IMG/VR virus record: IMGVR_UViG_3300011116_001074
Span: 1-40,361 of that record
Origin: a virus
Direction: 5' to 3' (one strand)
Length of the DNA stretch: 40,361 bases
Shown here: one piece after another, positions 32,342 through 40,066 of the stretch
Position numbering within the stretch: position 1 is the stretch's first letter
Layout of the letters: each line of letters opens with the position of its first letter
Made by a program: the position numbers and the translations under genes
The notes under the pieces: model-generated
Told to the model about the DNA's origin: nothing
The model's database searches: none
The model's input: only the letters and a program-made list of their open reading frames with translations

Positions 32342-33013
32342 TTATATTTTCCTTTTAAAAATATACCTATCACCAATATTTCCACCAGTATGTTTTGATT
32401 CTGTATAATTATAAATTTGTTTTTCTAGTATAAAGTGTGAGGTCAAAATATCTAATTGATCGGTATTATGTCTCAAATCTAATATAAGTACTCCATCATC
32501 AGATAAAGAATTACTTAACAAATCAATATATGTACTAACTGGATAATGCCATCCACAGGATAATAATGAAAATATTACATCAAACTTAATATTAAACAAA
32601 TCTTTATAATCTGTTGTTTCATATAAATTAAGTTTATTTTCTTCTATTCCATTTAAAGTTATTGTTTCTTTTGCTGCCTGCATACTATTATAGAATTTAT
32701 AATTTTTGTGAATTCCTGAAATTTCCTCAACATTTAATTCAGTTTTATCCAAAAGATAGATATTTGTTGATTTGTATTTTTTATACAATAGAATATTAAT
32801 CAAACCTAATCCACAACCAATATCTAAAGACCTATCGCAATGAGTGGGGAGATATTCCTCAATCATATTAAAATCTTTTTCTATCATCAAATTAATAGCA
32901 TTATCAATTTCTGATTGAGTAGATTCTTTAGTTAATTCGTATTCAGTAGTTAATCTAGTTCTTTGTGGAAATAAATATTGTAAATAGTCTCTATTAAAAT
33001 TGTTGATATTCAT
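32342..33013 (-). CDS. Class I SAM-dependent methyltransferase
   Basis: 223 residues. Motif I is SLDIGCGLGLINILLY (62-77), followed by IYLLDKTEL, DVIFSLLSCGWHYP and DGVLILDLRHNTD, the standard order of a Rossmann methyltransferase. The N-terminal part is helical. It ends directly against the next methyltransferase, suggesting two methylations in one pathway. Substrate unknown; sugar modification is inferred from context. Confidence 0.82.
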   Translation of the reverse strand: MNINNFNRDYLQYLFPQRTRLTTEYELTKESTQSEIDNAINLMIEKDFNMIEEYLPTHCDRSLDIGCGLGLINILLYKKYKSTNIYLLDKTELNVEEISGIHKNYKFYNSMQAAKETITLNGIEENKLNLYETTDYKDLFNIKFDVIFSLLSCGWHYPVSTYIDLLSNSLSDDGVLILDLRHNTDQLDILTSHFILEKQIYNYTESKHTGGNIGDRYIFKRKI

Positions 33014-33014
33014 A

Positions 33015-33860
33015 TTAATCCTTGGATTCGTGTATATTCATTCCCCAATCATTTAGATTTGGTATATTGTATTTTTTTATATTTTCTTTTATAAATTTAT
33101 ACTTATAACTAGTTTTAATATCATGATTATCGTAAATTTTAGGACTAACCTTTAAAGGAATATCAAATTTTTCATAAGACCAATCAAAATTATTAACAGA
33201 AGCATCATATGCTGTTACTGGTATAGTTTCTGTGTTATATTTATTTCTTGTTATATAGTCTGTAATTTTCCAATAATATTGTTTAACTGCAACTGTTGGC
33301 TTGTCTAACCATTGCAAGTGTGCTATGAATAAAGCAGGAGCATTAATCCTTCCTTGTTTCGAAGGCACAGGCAAATGCTCAGAATGCATTTGCATTGATT
33401 TAAATATACCTCTACTATTATATGAGGCAACTCGATCTTTTAAATTATATTTCCAAGGACCATCAGTTCTGATTTGATTTTTATCTGTATATTGAACCCA
33501 CTGCAAATGAAGTAATGTATCTTTATTGTTTTCTAAAATTTGATCCAATTCTTGTTTTGACAGGGTACCATCTAGATATTCATCAGTATCTAAACATATA
33601 ATTTTTCCAGAATGTTTAAAAGCTTCATCATATAAATTTTGTCTTGTATTTGATTCTGTCGAAAGTTCGGTATCTGTTTGATTGCTTGGTAATACATTTA
33701 ATATATTATATTTTTCTTTATTTTCCATTAAATATTCATATGTTCCATCTGTAGAACGATCATCCATGAATACAAATGCATCCGCATATTTTTGCCAAAG
33801 AGGTAACATTTCTTTGATAAGAAAAAGCTCATTTCGTGTCATAGTAATCTGAATTATCAT
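33015..33860 (-). CDS. Family 2 glycosyltransferase
   Basis: 281 residues. TMTRNELFLIKEMLPLW, FMDDRSTDGTYEYL and IICLDTDEYLDG (DxD at 91-93) give a clear GT-A family 2 enzyme. No TPR region is present, unlike the gene at 21661. The C-terminal half carries many aromatic and basic residues, as expected for acceptor binding. The ATG overlaps the stop of the GT10-like gene (ATGA). Confidence 0.82.
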   Translation of the reverse strand: MIIQITMTRNELFLIKEMLPLWQKYADAFVFMDDRSTDGTYEYLMENKEKYNILNVLPSNQTDTELSTESNTRQNLYDEAFKHSGKIICLDTDEYLDGTLSKQELDQILENNKDTLLHLQWVQYTDKNQIRTDGPWKYNLKDRVASYNSRGIFKSMQMHSEHLPVPSKQGRINAPALFIAHLQWLDKPTVAVKQYYWKITDYITRNKYNTETIPVTAYDASVNNFDWSYEKFDIPLKVSPKIYDNHDIKTSYKYKFIKENIKKYNIPNLNDWGMNIHESKD

Positions 33861-34711
33861 TCAATGATTCCTATAATTCTTTCTATAATATTTTCACAAT
33901 ATTTCTTAGCTTCTTCAAAATTTTTATTAATCTTATCTAAATTTTCTTGATAATACTCTTCTGTATATTTTGTTACTATAATGTTTTCTGCTTTAATCCA
34001 GTAACTTGTATCAAAATACTCTGATATATTTGGACATCCCCAATAAATAGGAATTGTTTTTGTGATTAAACAGTCTATAAGTTTTTCTGTGAAATAATTA
34101 GGTTCCTCAGAACTTTCAACAACCACAGAATACATTGAATTAAATAAATGAATTTTATCATCATTTGGTAATTGATTTTGTGCTAATACACCATATTTCA
34201 TGAGTGGAAATCTGGTAGAAGAGAAAAAATTTAATTTGCCCTGTATCTTGTCTTTAAGACTCCATATAGTATGTCTAACACTATAACCAGGTTTACCTTC
34301 AAGATTTCCACAAACCATACTAATACTATTATTCTTTACTAATTTACCTAATTCTTCTGTATATTTTCCAGGAGCATCTGGATGATGTGGTGATTTATTT
34401 AGCCAAGTAGTTCCATAAGGCATTTTATATGCATTAGAACATGATTCTAATACTCTAGGACTAGAAGTAATAATAGCAGTATAATAATCTTTATTTTTTA
34501 TAACATGATCAGCAGTTTCCACCCAACTTGATGTAGATGGTTCGTTACAATGAACAAATATTTTTTTTGCTGCATCCGAATAAAATTTAACTTCTCCGCC
34601 TGGTCTTTCGTTTTTACCAAATCGAGTAAAGTGAATTTCATAAAATTCTGAAAGATCTGGTATTTCAGATTCTTGTATAATGTAATCTGCATTAAGAACT
34701 AATGGTTTCAT
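33857..34711 (-). CDS. GT10-like (fucosyltransferase-family) glycosyltransferase, copy 2
   Basis: 284 residues from the ATG at 34711, which overlaps the upstream stop as ATGA; an ATG 5 codons earlier exists. The C-terminal signature YSVVVESSEEPNYFTEKLID then TIPIYWGCPNISEYF is that of alpha-1,3-fucosyltransferases (GT10), which use GDP-fucose or related donors. The N-terminal half is less conserved. It is adjacent to a second GT10-like gene with little similarity outside the motif, so the two probably use different acceptors. Donor is not known from sequence. Confidence 0.8.
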   Translation of the reverse strand: MKPLVLNADYIIQESEIPDLSEFYEIHFTRFGKNERPGGEVKFYSDAAKKIFVHCNEPSTSSWVETADHVIKNKDYYTAIITSSPRVLESCSNAYKMPYGTTWLNKSPHHPDAPGKYTEELGKLVKNNSISMVCGNLEGKPGYSVRHTIWSLKDKIQGKLNFFSSTRFPLMKYGVLAQNQLPNDDKIHLFNSMYSVVVESSEEPNYFTEKLIDCLITKTIPIYWGCPNISEYFDTSYWIKAENIIVTKYTEEYYQENLDKINKNFEEAKKYCENIIERIIGIIE

Positions 34712-35565
34712 TTTAATATATTCCATAAATAATCATCAGCAAGTTTCATATCTCTAACTAATTCTAAATTAGCATTTACTGCTCTTAATTTAGATTCATA
34801 TAATTCAGTAGTTAATGATTCCATAATTTCTTGTTCTTTGCCAACTTCTAGCATAATTATACCATCAGATTTAAAGAAGTCAAGTAATTTCTTTGATCCC
34901 CAGTAAATTGGTATAGTTCCTGTAGCAAAACAATCAGTAACCTTTTCGGTCCAGTATGAATCGTAGACTCCATTCTCCATAACAATACTAAATCTATAAT
35001 CTTTTAAACCATCGATTTTAGTGTTCCATGGATTTTGATGATCTATTACAGTTCTTGATGTTCCGTGTGCTCCACCAAACACACTAAAACCAGCGTCTAG
35101 AGCTAGTCTTGCAATTCTATGTCTATGAACATGCCCCTCAGTCATTAGTTTAGGTGAACAAAACATTGAACATAATTTAGTTTTTGTGTACACTTCCCAT
35201 TTGTCTTTAGGTACCCAAGGATAATTACTTCCGTTAGGACAATAAACAAATCGTTTATCTAAATTAATTAGTTCTTGGTCACATGTAAAGATTTTTGTAT
35301 AATAATTTTCAAATAACATTTTGTAATTATGAATCAAAAATGCGTATACATTAGGAACAATATACTTGGATTCGCATACCCATCCAAAACGTTTTTCTTT
35401 TGGGGTACTATCTGGTTGCATTAATAGACCTTGATCTATGTGTACAATCCAATCGCCCATGCTAGTAACCCAATCAAAATCTTTTGGTTTTATGTTAGAG
35501 CAAGACGAGTATTCTGGGTCAAACGGTAATCCTATGCCTCTTACTTTGTTCCTGGGCTCTGCCAT
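34708..35565 (-). CDS. GT10-like (fucosyltransferase-family) glycosyltransferase, copy 1
   Basis: 285 residues. The GT10 signature is FSIVMENGVYDSYWTEKVTD then TIPIYWGSKKLLDFF (192-231). The N-terminal half is Trp/Tyr rich (DWVTSMGDWIVHIDQG), which may shape the acceptor site. The gene begins inside the end of the glycosyltransferase at 35541 and overlaps copy 2. Two tandem GT10 enzymes suggest a multiply decorated glycan. Fucose itself is not proven. Confidence 0.82.
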   Translation of the reverse strand: MAEPRNKVRGIGLPFDPEYSSCSNIKPKDFDWVTSMGDWIVHIDQGLLMQPDSTPKEKRFGWVCESKYIVPNVYAFLIHNYKMLFENYYTKIFTCDQELINLDKRFVYCPNGSNYPWVPKDKWEVYTKTKLCSMFCSPKLMTEGHVHRHRIARLALDAGFSVFGGAHGTSRTVIDHQNPWNTKIDGLKDYRFSIVMENGVYDSYWTEKVTDCFATGTIPIYWGSKKLLDFFKSDGIIMLEVGKEQEIMESLTTELYESKLRAVNANLELVRDMKLADDYLWNILK

Positions 35566-36179
35566 GCTATAAGTTCCTCATTATATCCTAATTCACGTAA
35601 AGATTGCTTTTTAGATTCCACATCCGCTAAACCCATAAGAATTACTGTATTCTCGTTCTCATCACCAGGCCAAACACAATACTCTGGACCAATAAATTTC
35701 ATATGAAAGTTTTCCTGTCCATGAAATTTTTGAAGAATACCAATCAATGCTTCATGATCAAACCATTGTCCTCCAGCTTCTATTTGACGAGCCATAAACA
35801 TCCAGTGCTGGAGAAAATCTAATACTTTGCTATTAAATGCTAGGTATATTGGAGACGCTTTTGCTGCATGAAGCTTGGTTGTTGAGCAAGCAACAGCAAC
35901 GTCAGTTGTTCCAGTAAATAGATCAAATACATCTGGTGTTTTACGAATATAAGAATCAATATCAAGCCATACCACTGGTTCTTGTTTTTCTACTAGCATT
36001 TTATAAATGAATTGAGGTTTGCTCAAGCAATTCTTTTGGTATGATCCTAAAGATGCCTTTTCTCGTATATCGGCTGGCACTTTAAAATGTGCCAACTCTT
36101 GTTTTAAACGTTTTGCATGATCGCTGTAATATGTCGATCCTTCTAAATCACTATAAAAACTAATCACTTGTGTTTGCAT
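35541..36179 (-). CDS. Putative nucleotide-diphospho-sugar glycosyltransferase
   Basis: 212 residues from the ATG at 36179. A longer frame to 36317 exists, but its extra 46 residues (Cys/Arg/Ser rich) lie over the regA gene and look like out-of-frame translation. VISFYSDLEGSTYYSDHAKR, EPVVWLDIDSYI (DxD) and GQWFDHEALI form a GT-A-like pattern seen in phage and capsule glycosyltransferases, but I cannot place the family. It starts 2 nt after the regA stop, so the glycan cassette is continuous with the clamp-loader operon. Confidence 0.68.
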   Translation of the reverse strand: MQTQVISFYSDLEGSTYYSDHAKRLKQELAHFKVPADIREKASLGSYQKNCLSKPQFIYKMLVEKQEPVVWLDIDSYIRKTPDVFDLFTGTTDVAVACSTTKLHAAKASPIYLAFNSKVLDFLQHWMFMARQIEAGGQWFDHEALIGILQKFHGQENFHMKFIGPEYCVWPGDENENTVILMGLADVESKKQSLRELGYNEELIAWQSPGTK

Positions 36180-36181
36180 AA

Positions 36182-36592
36182 TTAACCATTTCCTATATGA
36201 TACTTCACACACAACTCCCAATCTTTTTTTTCCTTGTGAGGAATAATCTTTAATTGAGCCAGAGTAAGTTGAGGTTCTTTGTATTCGTCTGGATCTACAG
36301 CAATCACCAGTCCCCATTCCACCAAAAGCTTAACTATAAGATTTCTACGACCAATATCTGAATCTGATATGTCTGTTTCCAGACCATCTAGATCCAATAA
36401 TTCTTTAAAGTGCATAATAGCATATCTGCCACGCTTGTGTAGAATATGACAACTCTGAAATAATTTCTTTTCCTTTTTAGAGGAAACACCCATGCGAGTC
36501 AGGGTTTCTCGAACCTTGAGAAAATCGTCTTTGCTTTTAAGGGTAATTTCCACACCTAGTCCATCAAATATATCATTATCATCAGTTTCCAT
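36182..36592 (-). CDS. regA: RegA translational repressor
   Basis: 136 residues as drawn. From VEITLKSKDDFLKVRETLTR on it follows T4 RegA closely, including QSCHILHKRGRYAIMHFKEL and a C-terminal KYHIGNG. T4 RegA (122 residues) starts where codon 14 lies here; that codon is GTG at 36553-36551, with GGA 6 nt upstream, so a GTG start giving 123 residues is a real alternative. RegA binds early mRNAs near start codons and blocks translation. A TATAAATA box lies 45 nt upstream. In T4 the next gene is 43; here it is a glycosyltransferase. Confidence 0.9.
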   Translation of the reverse strand: METDDNDIFDGLGVEITLKSKDDFLKVRETLTRMGVSSKKEKKLFQSCHILHKRGRYAIMHFKELLDLDGLETDISDSDIGRRNLIVKLLVEWGLVIAVDPDEYKEPQLTLAQLKIIPHKEKKDWELCVKYHIGNG

Positions 36593-36636
36593 ATCAAATT
36601 CGCTTTACGTTAAATTAATTCATACAATAACATAAG

Positions 36637-36644
36637 TATTTATA
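36637..36644 (-). promoter_or_regulatory. T4-type late promoter box TATAAATA before regA
   Basis: A perfect TATAAATA on the minus strand in the 56-nt gap between gp62 and regA. It would give a leader of about 40 nt and could keep regA, and the glycan genes behind it, expressed late as well as early. Confidence 0.5.
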
Positions 36645-36648
36645 CGAA

Positions 36649-37032
36649 TTAAAGTTTGGCTCCGCCCTGATCCAAAAGGCTACGAATCTGTTTCCAGTCA
36701 TCCTCCGACAGCAAATCCACCACTTCTCTGGCTCTGGTATCCGAATACCCGTACAATGCTTTCAGGGCATCAATACGATCATCTTGTTCAGGCTTCAGCC
36801 ACTTACTAAACCGCTTTCGTGGACGAACCGAAATACGAAGATAATCAAACTGAAGTTTCTTGTCAATATTACCGTGACGATTCATCGTATTTGCGTAAAA
36901 AATGGTGTCTGAGAAGTAGGATAATCCACGATTAGTCATGTACGGAACATACTCTTTTTCGCATAGATGATCCTGGTCCATCAAGGGAACCTTGGATTGG
37001 TTTATAGAATTAAGGAAAACGAATGGATCCAT
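36649..37032 (-). CDS. 62: Clamp-loader small subunit (T4 gp62-like)
   Basis: 127 residues, much shorter than T4 gp62 (187). DPFVFLNSINQSK at the start and DTIFYANTMNRHGNIDKKLQ are typical of gp62 relatives. The C-terminal RAREVVDLLSEDDWKQIRSL is helical. It forms the clamp loader with four gp44 subunits. The TAATG overlap with gp44 fixes the pairing. The identification leans on gene order as well as sequence. Confidence 0.85.
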   Translation of the reverse strand: MDPFVFLNSINQSKVPLMDQDHLCEKEYVPYMTNRGLSYFSDTIFYANTMNRHGNIDKKLQFDYLRISVRPRKRFSKWLKPEQDDRIDALKALYGYSDTRAREVVDLLSEDDWKQIRSLLDQGGAKL

Positions 37033-37994
37033 TACTTCTTAAACCCACAAGTCATCATGACTTCCACCATGAAAGCACACATATTGATCTCCTGATCGCT
37101 CACAAAACTAGCCTTGTATTGATACTCCGCAATGATCAAAACCGCCTGTGGTATGGTGGAAGGCTCTAGGAAGTCGTATAGGCTATCGTAGACCTTCCTA
37201 AATAGATCCTGTGGAACATGGTTCGTATTGTTTGCCACCCATTTTCTGACCTCATTAAAGTTCTTCTCTTTCATAAACCCCATCAGTTGCTTTACATCCA
37301 GTTCTCCTGCTGTGCTCAAAATACCTACATCAATGGTTCCTGCCGCAGAGTATCGTTGAAGTTCGTTTAGAACACGACGAAAATCTGGAAAGAATTTCAC
37401 AATGACTTTAGATAGAATCTTTACGTCATAGGTAATCTCTTCTGCTTCCAGAATACCCTGACATCGTTCTAGGAACTGCTTGGCTAGTTCTGGTCGGTCT
37501 TTGTGTGCAAAGTTAAAGTCAATACCTGTACAACGAGAATGAATAGGCTCGATGATACGATTTTTATAATTGCATGTAATTATAAAGCGACAAGTCTTAG
37601 AGAACTCTTCAATGGCTCCACGAAGAGCAGGCTGAATACTATTCACATTAGAATAATCAAACTCATCCAGAATAACAATCTTCTGATTTGCGTCTTCTGA
37701 CAGAGATACCGTACTTGCAAACTGACGAATCTTTGTTCGCAGAGTATCAATATTTCCGTCTTCAGAACAATTGATAATAATAAAGTCTGCTCCTAGTTCG
37801 TTGCACAGGGCTTTAGCCACGCTAGTTTTACCTAGACCTGGCTTGCCCGACAGCATAAGATTAGGACAATCCTTTGAGTTTACTATATCCTGAAAAATCT
37901 TTTTGATATTTGCAGGAAGTACACAGTCCTGAATGGTTTGTGGTCTATACTTCTCGACCAACAAACCAATCGCATTATTTGCAGTTATTATCAT
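37032..37994 (-). CDS. 44: Clamp-loader AAA+ ATPase (T4 gp44-like)
   Basis: 320 residues, the T4 length. Walker A is GKPGLGKT (50-57), Walker B is VILDEFD (107-113), and the arginine finger is in HSRCTGIDF. The C-terminal part is the helical collar. It loads the gp45 ring at primer ends using ATP. It lies 3 nt after gp45 and overlaps gp62, exactly as in T4-type operons. Confidence 0.94.
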   Translation of the reverse strand: MIITANNAIGLLVEKYRPQTIQDCVLPANIKKIFQDIVNSKDCPNLMLSGKPGLGKTSVAKALCNELGADFIIINCSEDGNIDTLRTKIRQFASTVSLSEDANQKIVILDEFDYSNVNSIQPALRGAIEEFSKTCRFIITCNYKNRIIEPIHSRCTGIDFNFAHKDRPELAKQFLERCQGILEAEEITYDVKILSKVIVKFFPDFRRVLNELQRYSAAGTIDVGILSTAGELDVKQLMGFMKEKNFNEVRKWVANNTNHVPQDLFRKVYDSLYDFLEPSTIPQAVLIIAEYQYKASFVSDQEINMCAFMVEVMMTCGFKK

Positions 37995-37997
37995 GGA

Positions 37998-38684
37998 TTA
38001 TTCGCTGTATGTGCTGGTGTTTTCCATGGCAATCCAATACTTCAGATCCAGGTTCTTGTGCGTGAATTGCGAGATCACAGTCTTGCTGATTTCCACGCTA
38101 TAGTCACCTTCAAACAACTTCAGATTATCCAACTTAAAGTTGAATGAGAATGTTGCTTCTTCTGGATTGCTGCCTACTGGCAGAGTAAACACATTAGTGG
38201 TAGGATCCTTTAGATCCTTGACTACTGCTAATACTTCACTGCCCTTAGAGATAATACAGAGATCGGAAAGTTGAAGAGCAGCACCTGATCGTTGAAGTTC
38301 ACGGAATTGATCTGCCATCAGGTCAAAGGTAATAGCAACGGCTGGAGTCTTTACTTGCTTGGTTGGATACGTCAGAAGTGCTGGATCAGCAAAGTAATAC
38401 TTTACCGAGGAACCATTAACACCTGTTACTACCACACACTTCTCTTCAAACATAAATTCAGGATCTTCAAGAAGAGAAACAATACCAAGAAACTTGTTCA
38501 GATCCCAAAGACCAAACTCGGAATCAAATGTTTCGTCTACGATGGCTTCTGCCATCACGTTCTTGCTTGGTGAAATTGTGGAAATTTTGTTTCCCGCCTT
38601 CACAAACAAATTAGAGTTAATACTGCTGAAATTCTTTAAAATATTAAACGTCTGCTTAGAGATACTGGTTGTTGTACTTGTCAT
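37998..38684 (-). CDS. 45: Sliding clamp (T4 gp45-like)
   Basis: 228 residues, the same as T4. The PCNA-like fold is suggested by the length and strand-rich composition, with FNILKNFSSINSNLFVKAGN at the start and NLDLKYWIAMENTS near the end, and by the T4 gene order 45-44-62-regA. The trimeric ring holds gp43 on DNA and in T4 also activates late transcription, which fits the late boxes in this window. AAGGATG is the ribosome binding site. Confidence 0.92.
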   Translation of the reverse strand: MTSTTTSISKQTFNILKNFSSINSNLFVKAGNKISTISPSKNVMAEAIVDETFDSEFGLWDLNKFLGIVSLLEDPEFMFEEKCVVVTGVNGSSVKYYFADPALLTYPTKQVKTPAVAITFDLMADQFRELQRSGAALQLSDLCIISKGSEVLAVVKDLKDPTTNVFTLPVGSNPEEATFSFNFKLDNLKLFEGDYSVEISKTVISQFTHKNLDLKYWIAMENTSTYSE

Positions 38685-38698
38685 AATATAGTCATCCT

Positions 38699-38878
38699 TT
38701 ACTTGTTAAATCTTTCAAAACTTTGGTAATCTTCATCATCACTATTGTGTCCGTGTCGTAAATCATTCAGCCACTTTCTTGCGTCTGGACGATGTTTAGT
38801 TTTCTTCGCTTTCTTTCGTTCCTTCTGTAAGCGTTTGAATTGTTCATACTCCGATTCTGGTTCTTGTTCGTTTGGCAT
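38699..38878 (-). CDS. 59-residue charged protein between RNase H and the clamp
   Basis: A short frame exactly fills the gap: its ATG touches the RNase H stop and its stop lies 14 nt before the gp45 ATG. The product is hydrophilic, with an acidic start (MPNEQEPESEYEQF), a Lys/Arg-rich helix (RLQKERKKAKKTKHR) and an acidic end (NSDDEDYQSF). No family recognised. T4 has the RNA-polymerase-binding gene rpbA just upstream of gene 45, but this protein is less than half that size and I see no similarity. Confidence 0.65.
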   Translation of the reverse strand: MPNEQEPESEYEQFKRLQKERKKAKKTKHRPDARKWLNDLRHGHNSDDEDYQSFERFNK

Positions 38879-39715
38879 TCAAAATTCCTCAATACTTGGA
38901 AGGAGCTCCTTTAACTTGTGATCAATAAAATAATTAAACAATTTTTCTCGACCTTTTCCTTGTTGTTCTTGGTATGAGTCTAAAATACTCTCTTCTAATG
39001 CTTTGGGAATAGAAGACAAATCAATCATCGTTTTATTCCTTATATAGTTGGGCATATTGTAAAAAGAAGATTCTTCTGATTGTTTCTTTAGTGCCTCTAA
39101 TCGTTTGGCTGTCATTACTGTTTGACGTTTTCCGTCAGTCATAAAGGTGTCATCGTCAGACAGCATATTAGGAACACCGTCAGAGGAATCGCCTTTGATA
39201 ATATGTTCTAGTAAATATCCACGAGGATCTGCACACTCCATAAATTCTTTCTTGTTTGTGCTGTATTGCTTTACATTAGGAAAAATCTGAAGTTGCTGAA
39301 AGTCTTTATCGTTAGATAAAATCATAATCTTTTCTTGTTGAGCAAACCGCTTGGTTAGAGCAAAGATAATGTCGTCTGCTTCTGCTCCCTGGATACGAAT
39401 ATTAGGATACGGAAAGATCTCTTTGATTTCATCTCGAATAACGTCTAAAATAGAATACACTTCTTTCCATTGGTCTGCTGCTGCTTCTTGTGTCTTCTTA
39501 CGATTCTGCTTGTAATGGGGAAACCATTGTTTTCTCCAATAATGAGAACTGTCGTTACACACCACTAACTCGCCGTATTCACGAAACATCATTCGGTATT
39601 TACGATATGAATTAAGCACAGTATGACGAATATAGTCTTCGTTAAAGTTATCTGTGTCTTTAGCAGCCTGAAATATGTTTGCTAAAATTATTTGATTATT
39701 GTCAATAAGAAGCAT
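38879..39715 (-). CDS. rnh: RNase H / 5'-3' exonuclease (T4 Rnh-like)
   Basis: 278 residues, near T4 Rnh. LLIDNNQI supplies the first metal ligand (D5), WRKQWFPHYKQNRKK is the helical arch, GAEADDIIF and LSNDKDFQQL carry further metal ligands, and HIIKGDSSDGVPNM is the H3TH DNA-binding part. The enzyme removes RNA primers from Okazaki fragments. A near-consensus sigma70 promoter ends 6 nt before the ATG and no Shine-Dalgarno is seen. It leads the 45-44-62-regA operon. Confidence 0.9.
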   Translation of the reverse strand: MLLIDNNQIILANIFQAAKDTDNFNEDYIRHTVLNSYRKYRMMFREYGELVVCNDSSHYWRKQWFPHYKQNRKKTQEAAADQWKEVYSILDVIRDEIKEIFPYPNIRIQGAEADDIIFALTKRFAQQEKIMILSNDKDFQQLQIFPNVKQYSTNKKEFMECADPRGYLLEHIIKGDSSDGVPNMLSDDDTFMTDGKRQTVMTAKRLEALKKQSEESSFYNMPNYIRNKTMIDLSSIPKALEESILDSYQEQQGKGREKLFNYFIDHKLKELLPSIEEF

Positions 39716-39721
39716 AATGTA

Positions 39722-39749
39722 ATTATATCACGTAAAAAACAAAAGTCAA
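39722..39749 (-). promoter_or_regulatory. Sigma70-like promoter TTGACT-N16-TATAAT before RNase H
   Basis: TTGACT (39744-39749) and TATAAT (39722-39727) are 16 nt apart, and the ATG comes 6 nt after the -10 box. Transcription would start at or beside the start codon. It would drive the clamp operon. Confidence 0.72.
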
Positions 39750-40066
39750 TAAATTTGTACCCATTGTTCACTATTTGCATCAATTATATATTTGTACAAT
39801 TTGGCAGTGCTAGGATCCCACCATTCGTCCCCTTGAGAAACTTGACTTGGTGGAGTGACAGAACTAAAGAATGTTACTGCGGTTCCTGCTCGTTCTGATG
39901 CTAGGGGTTGCCATCCTGACAACTTATGCTCTGGGGATTTGCAAAGATCTGGAGCACGTTCCGCAATGTACGCTTCTCCCTTTTTGTATACAATATCGCC
40001 TTGTGCGTATTGAACGCATTGACCGTCTGCGCCACTAACTCGAAATATTCCTTTGAAATTAGCCAT
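39746..40066 (-). CDS. Hypothetical protein with SH3-like start and D-E-W-W...L-Y module
   Basis: 106 residues. The first half (GIFRVSGADGQCVQYAQGDI, then VYKKGEAYIAER) looks like the small beta domain found in phage tail proteins (a carbohydrate-binding-type pattern). The second half ends VSQGDEWWDPSTAKLYKYII, the same module as the tail protein at 17692. This suggests a virion or fibre protein located next to early replication genes. The ATG overlaps the end of the 89-residue gene. Confidence 0.65.
   Translation of the reverse strand: MANFKGIFRVSGADGQCVQYAQGDIVYKKGEAYIAERAPDLCKSPEHKLSGWQPLASERAGTAVTFFSSVTPPSQVSQGDEWWDPSTAKLYKYIIDANSEQWVQIY

Noticed and set aside
36180-36317. 46-residue N-terminal extension of the glycosyltransferase at 35541
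   Set aside because: It covers the regA C-terminus out of frame and has Cys/Arg/Ser-rich nonsense-like composition; the ATG at 36179 follows the regA stop.
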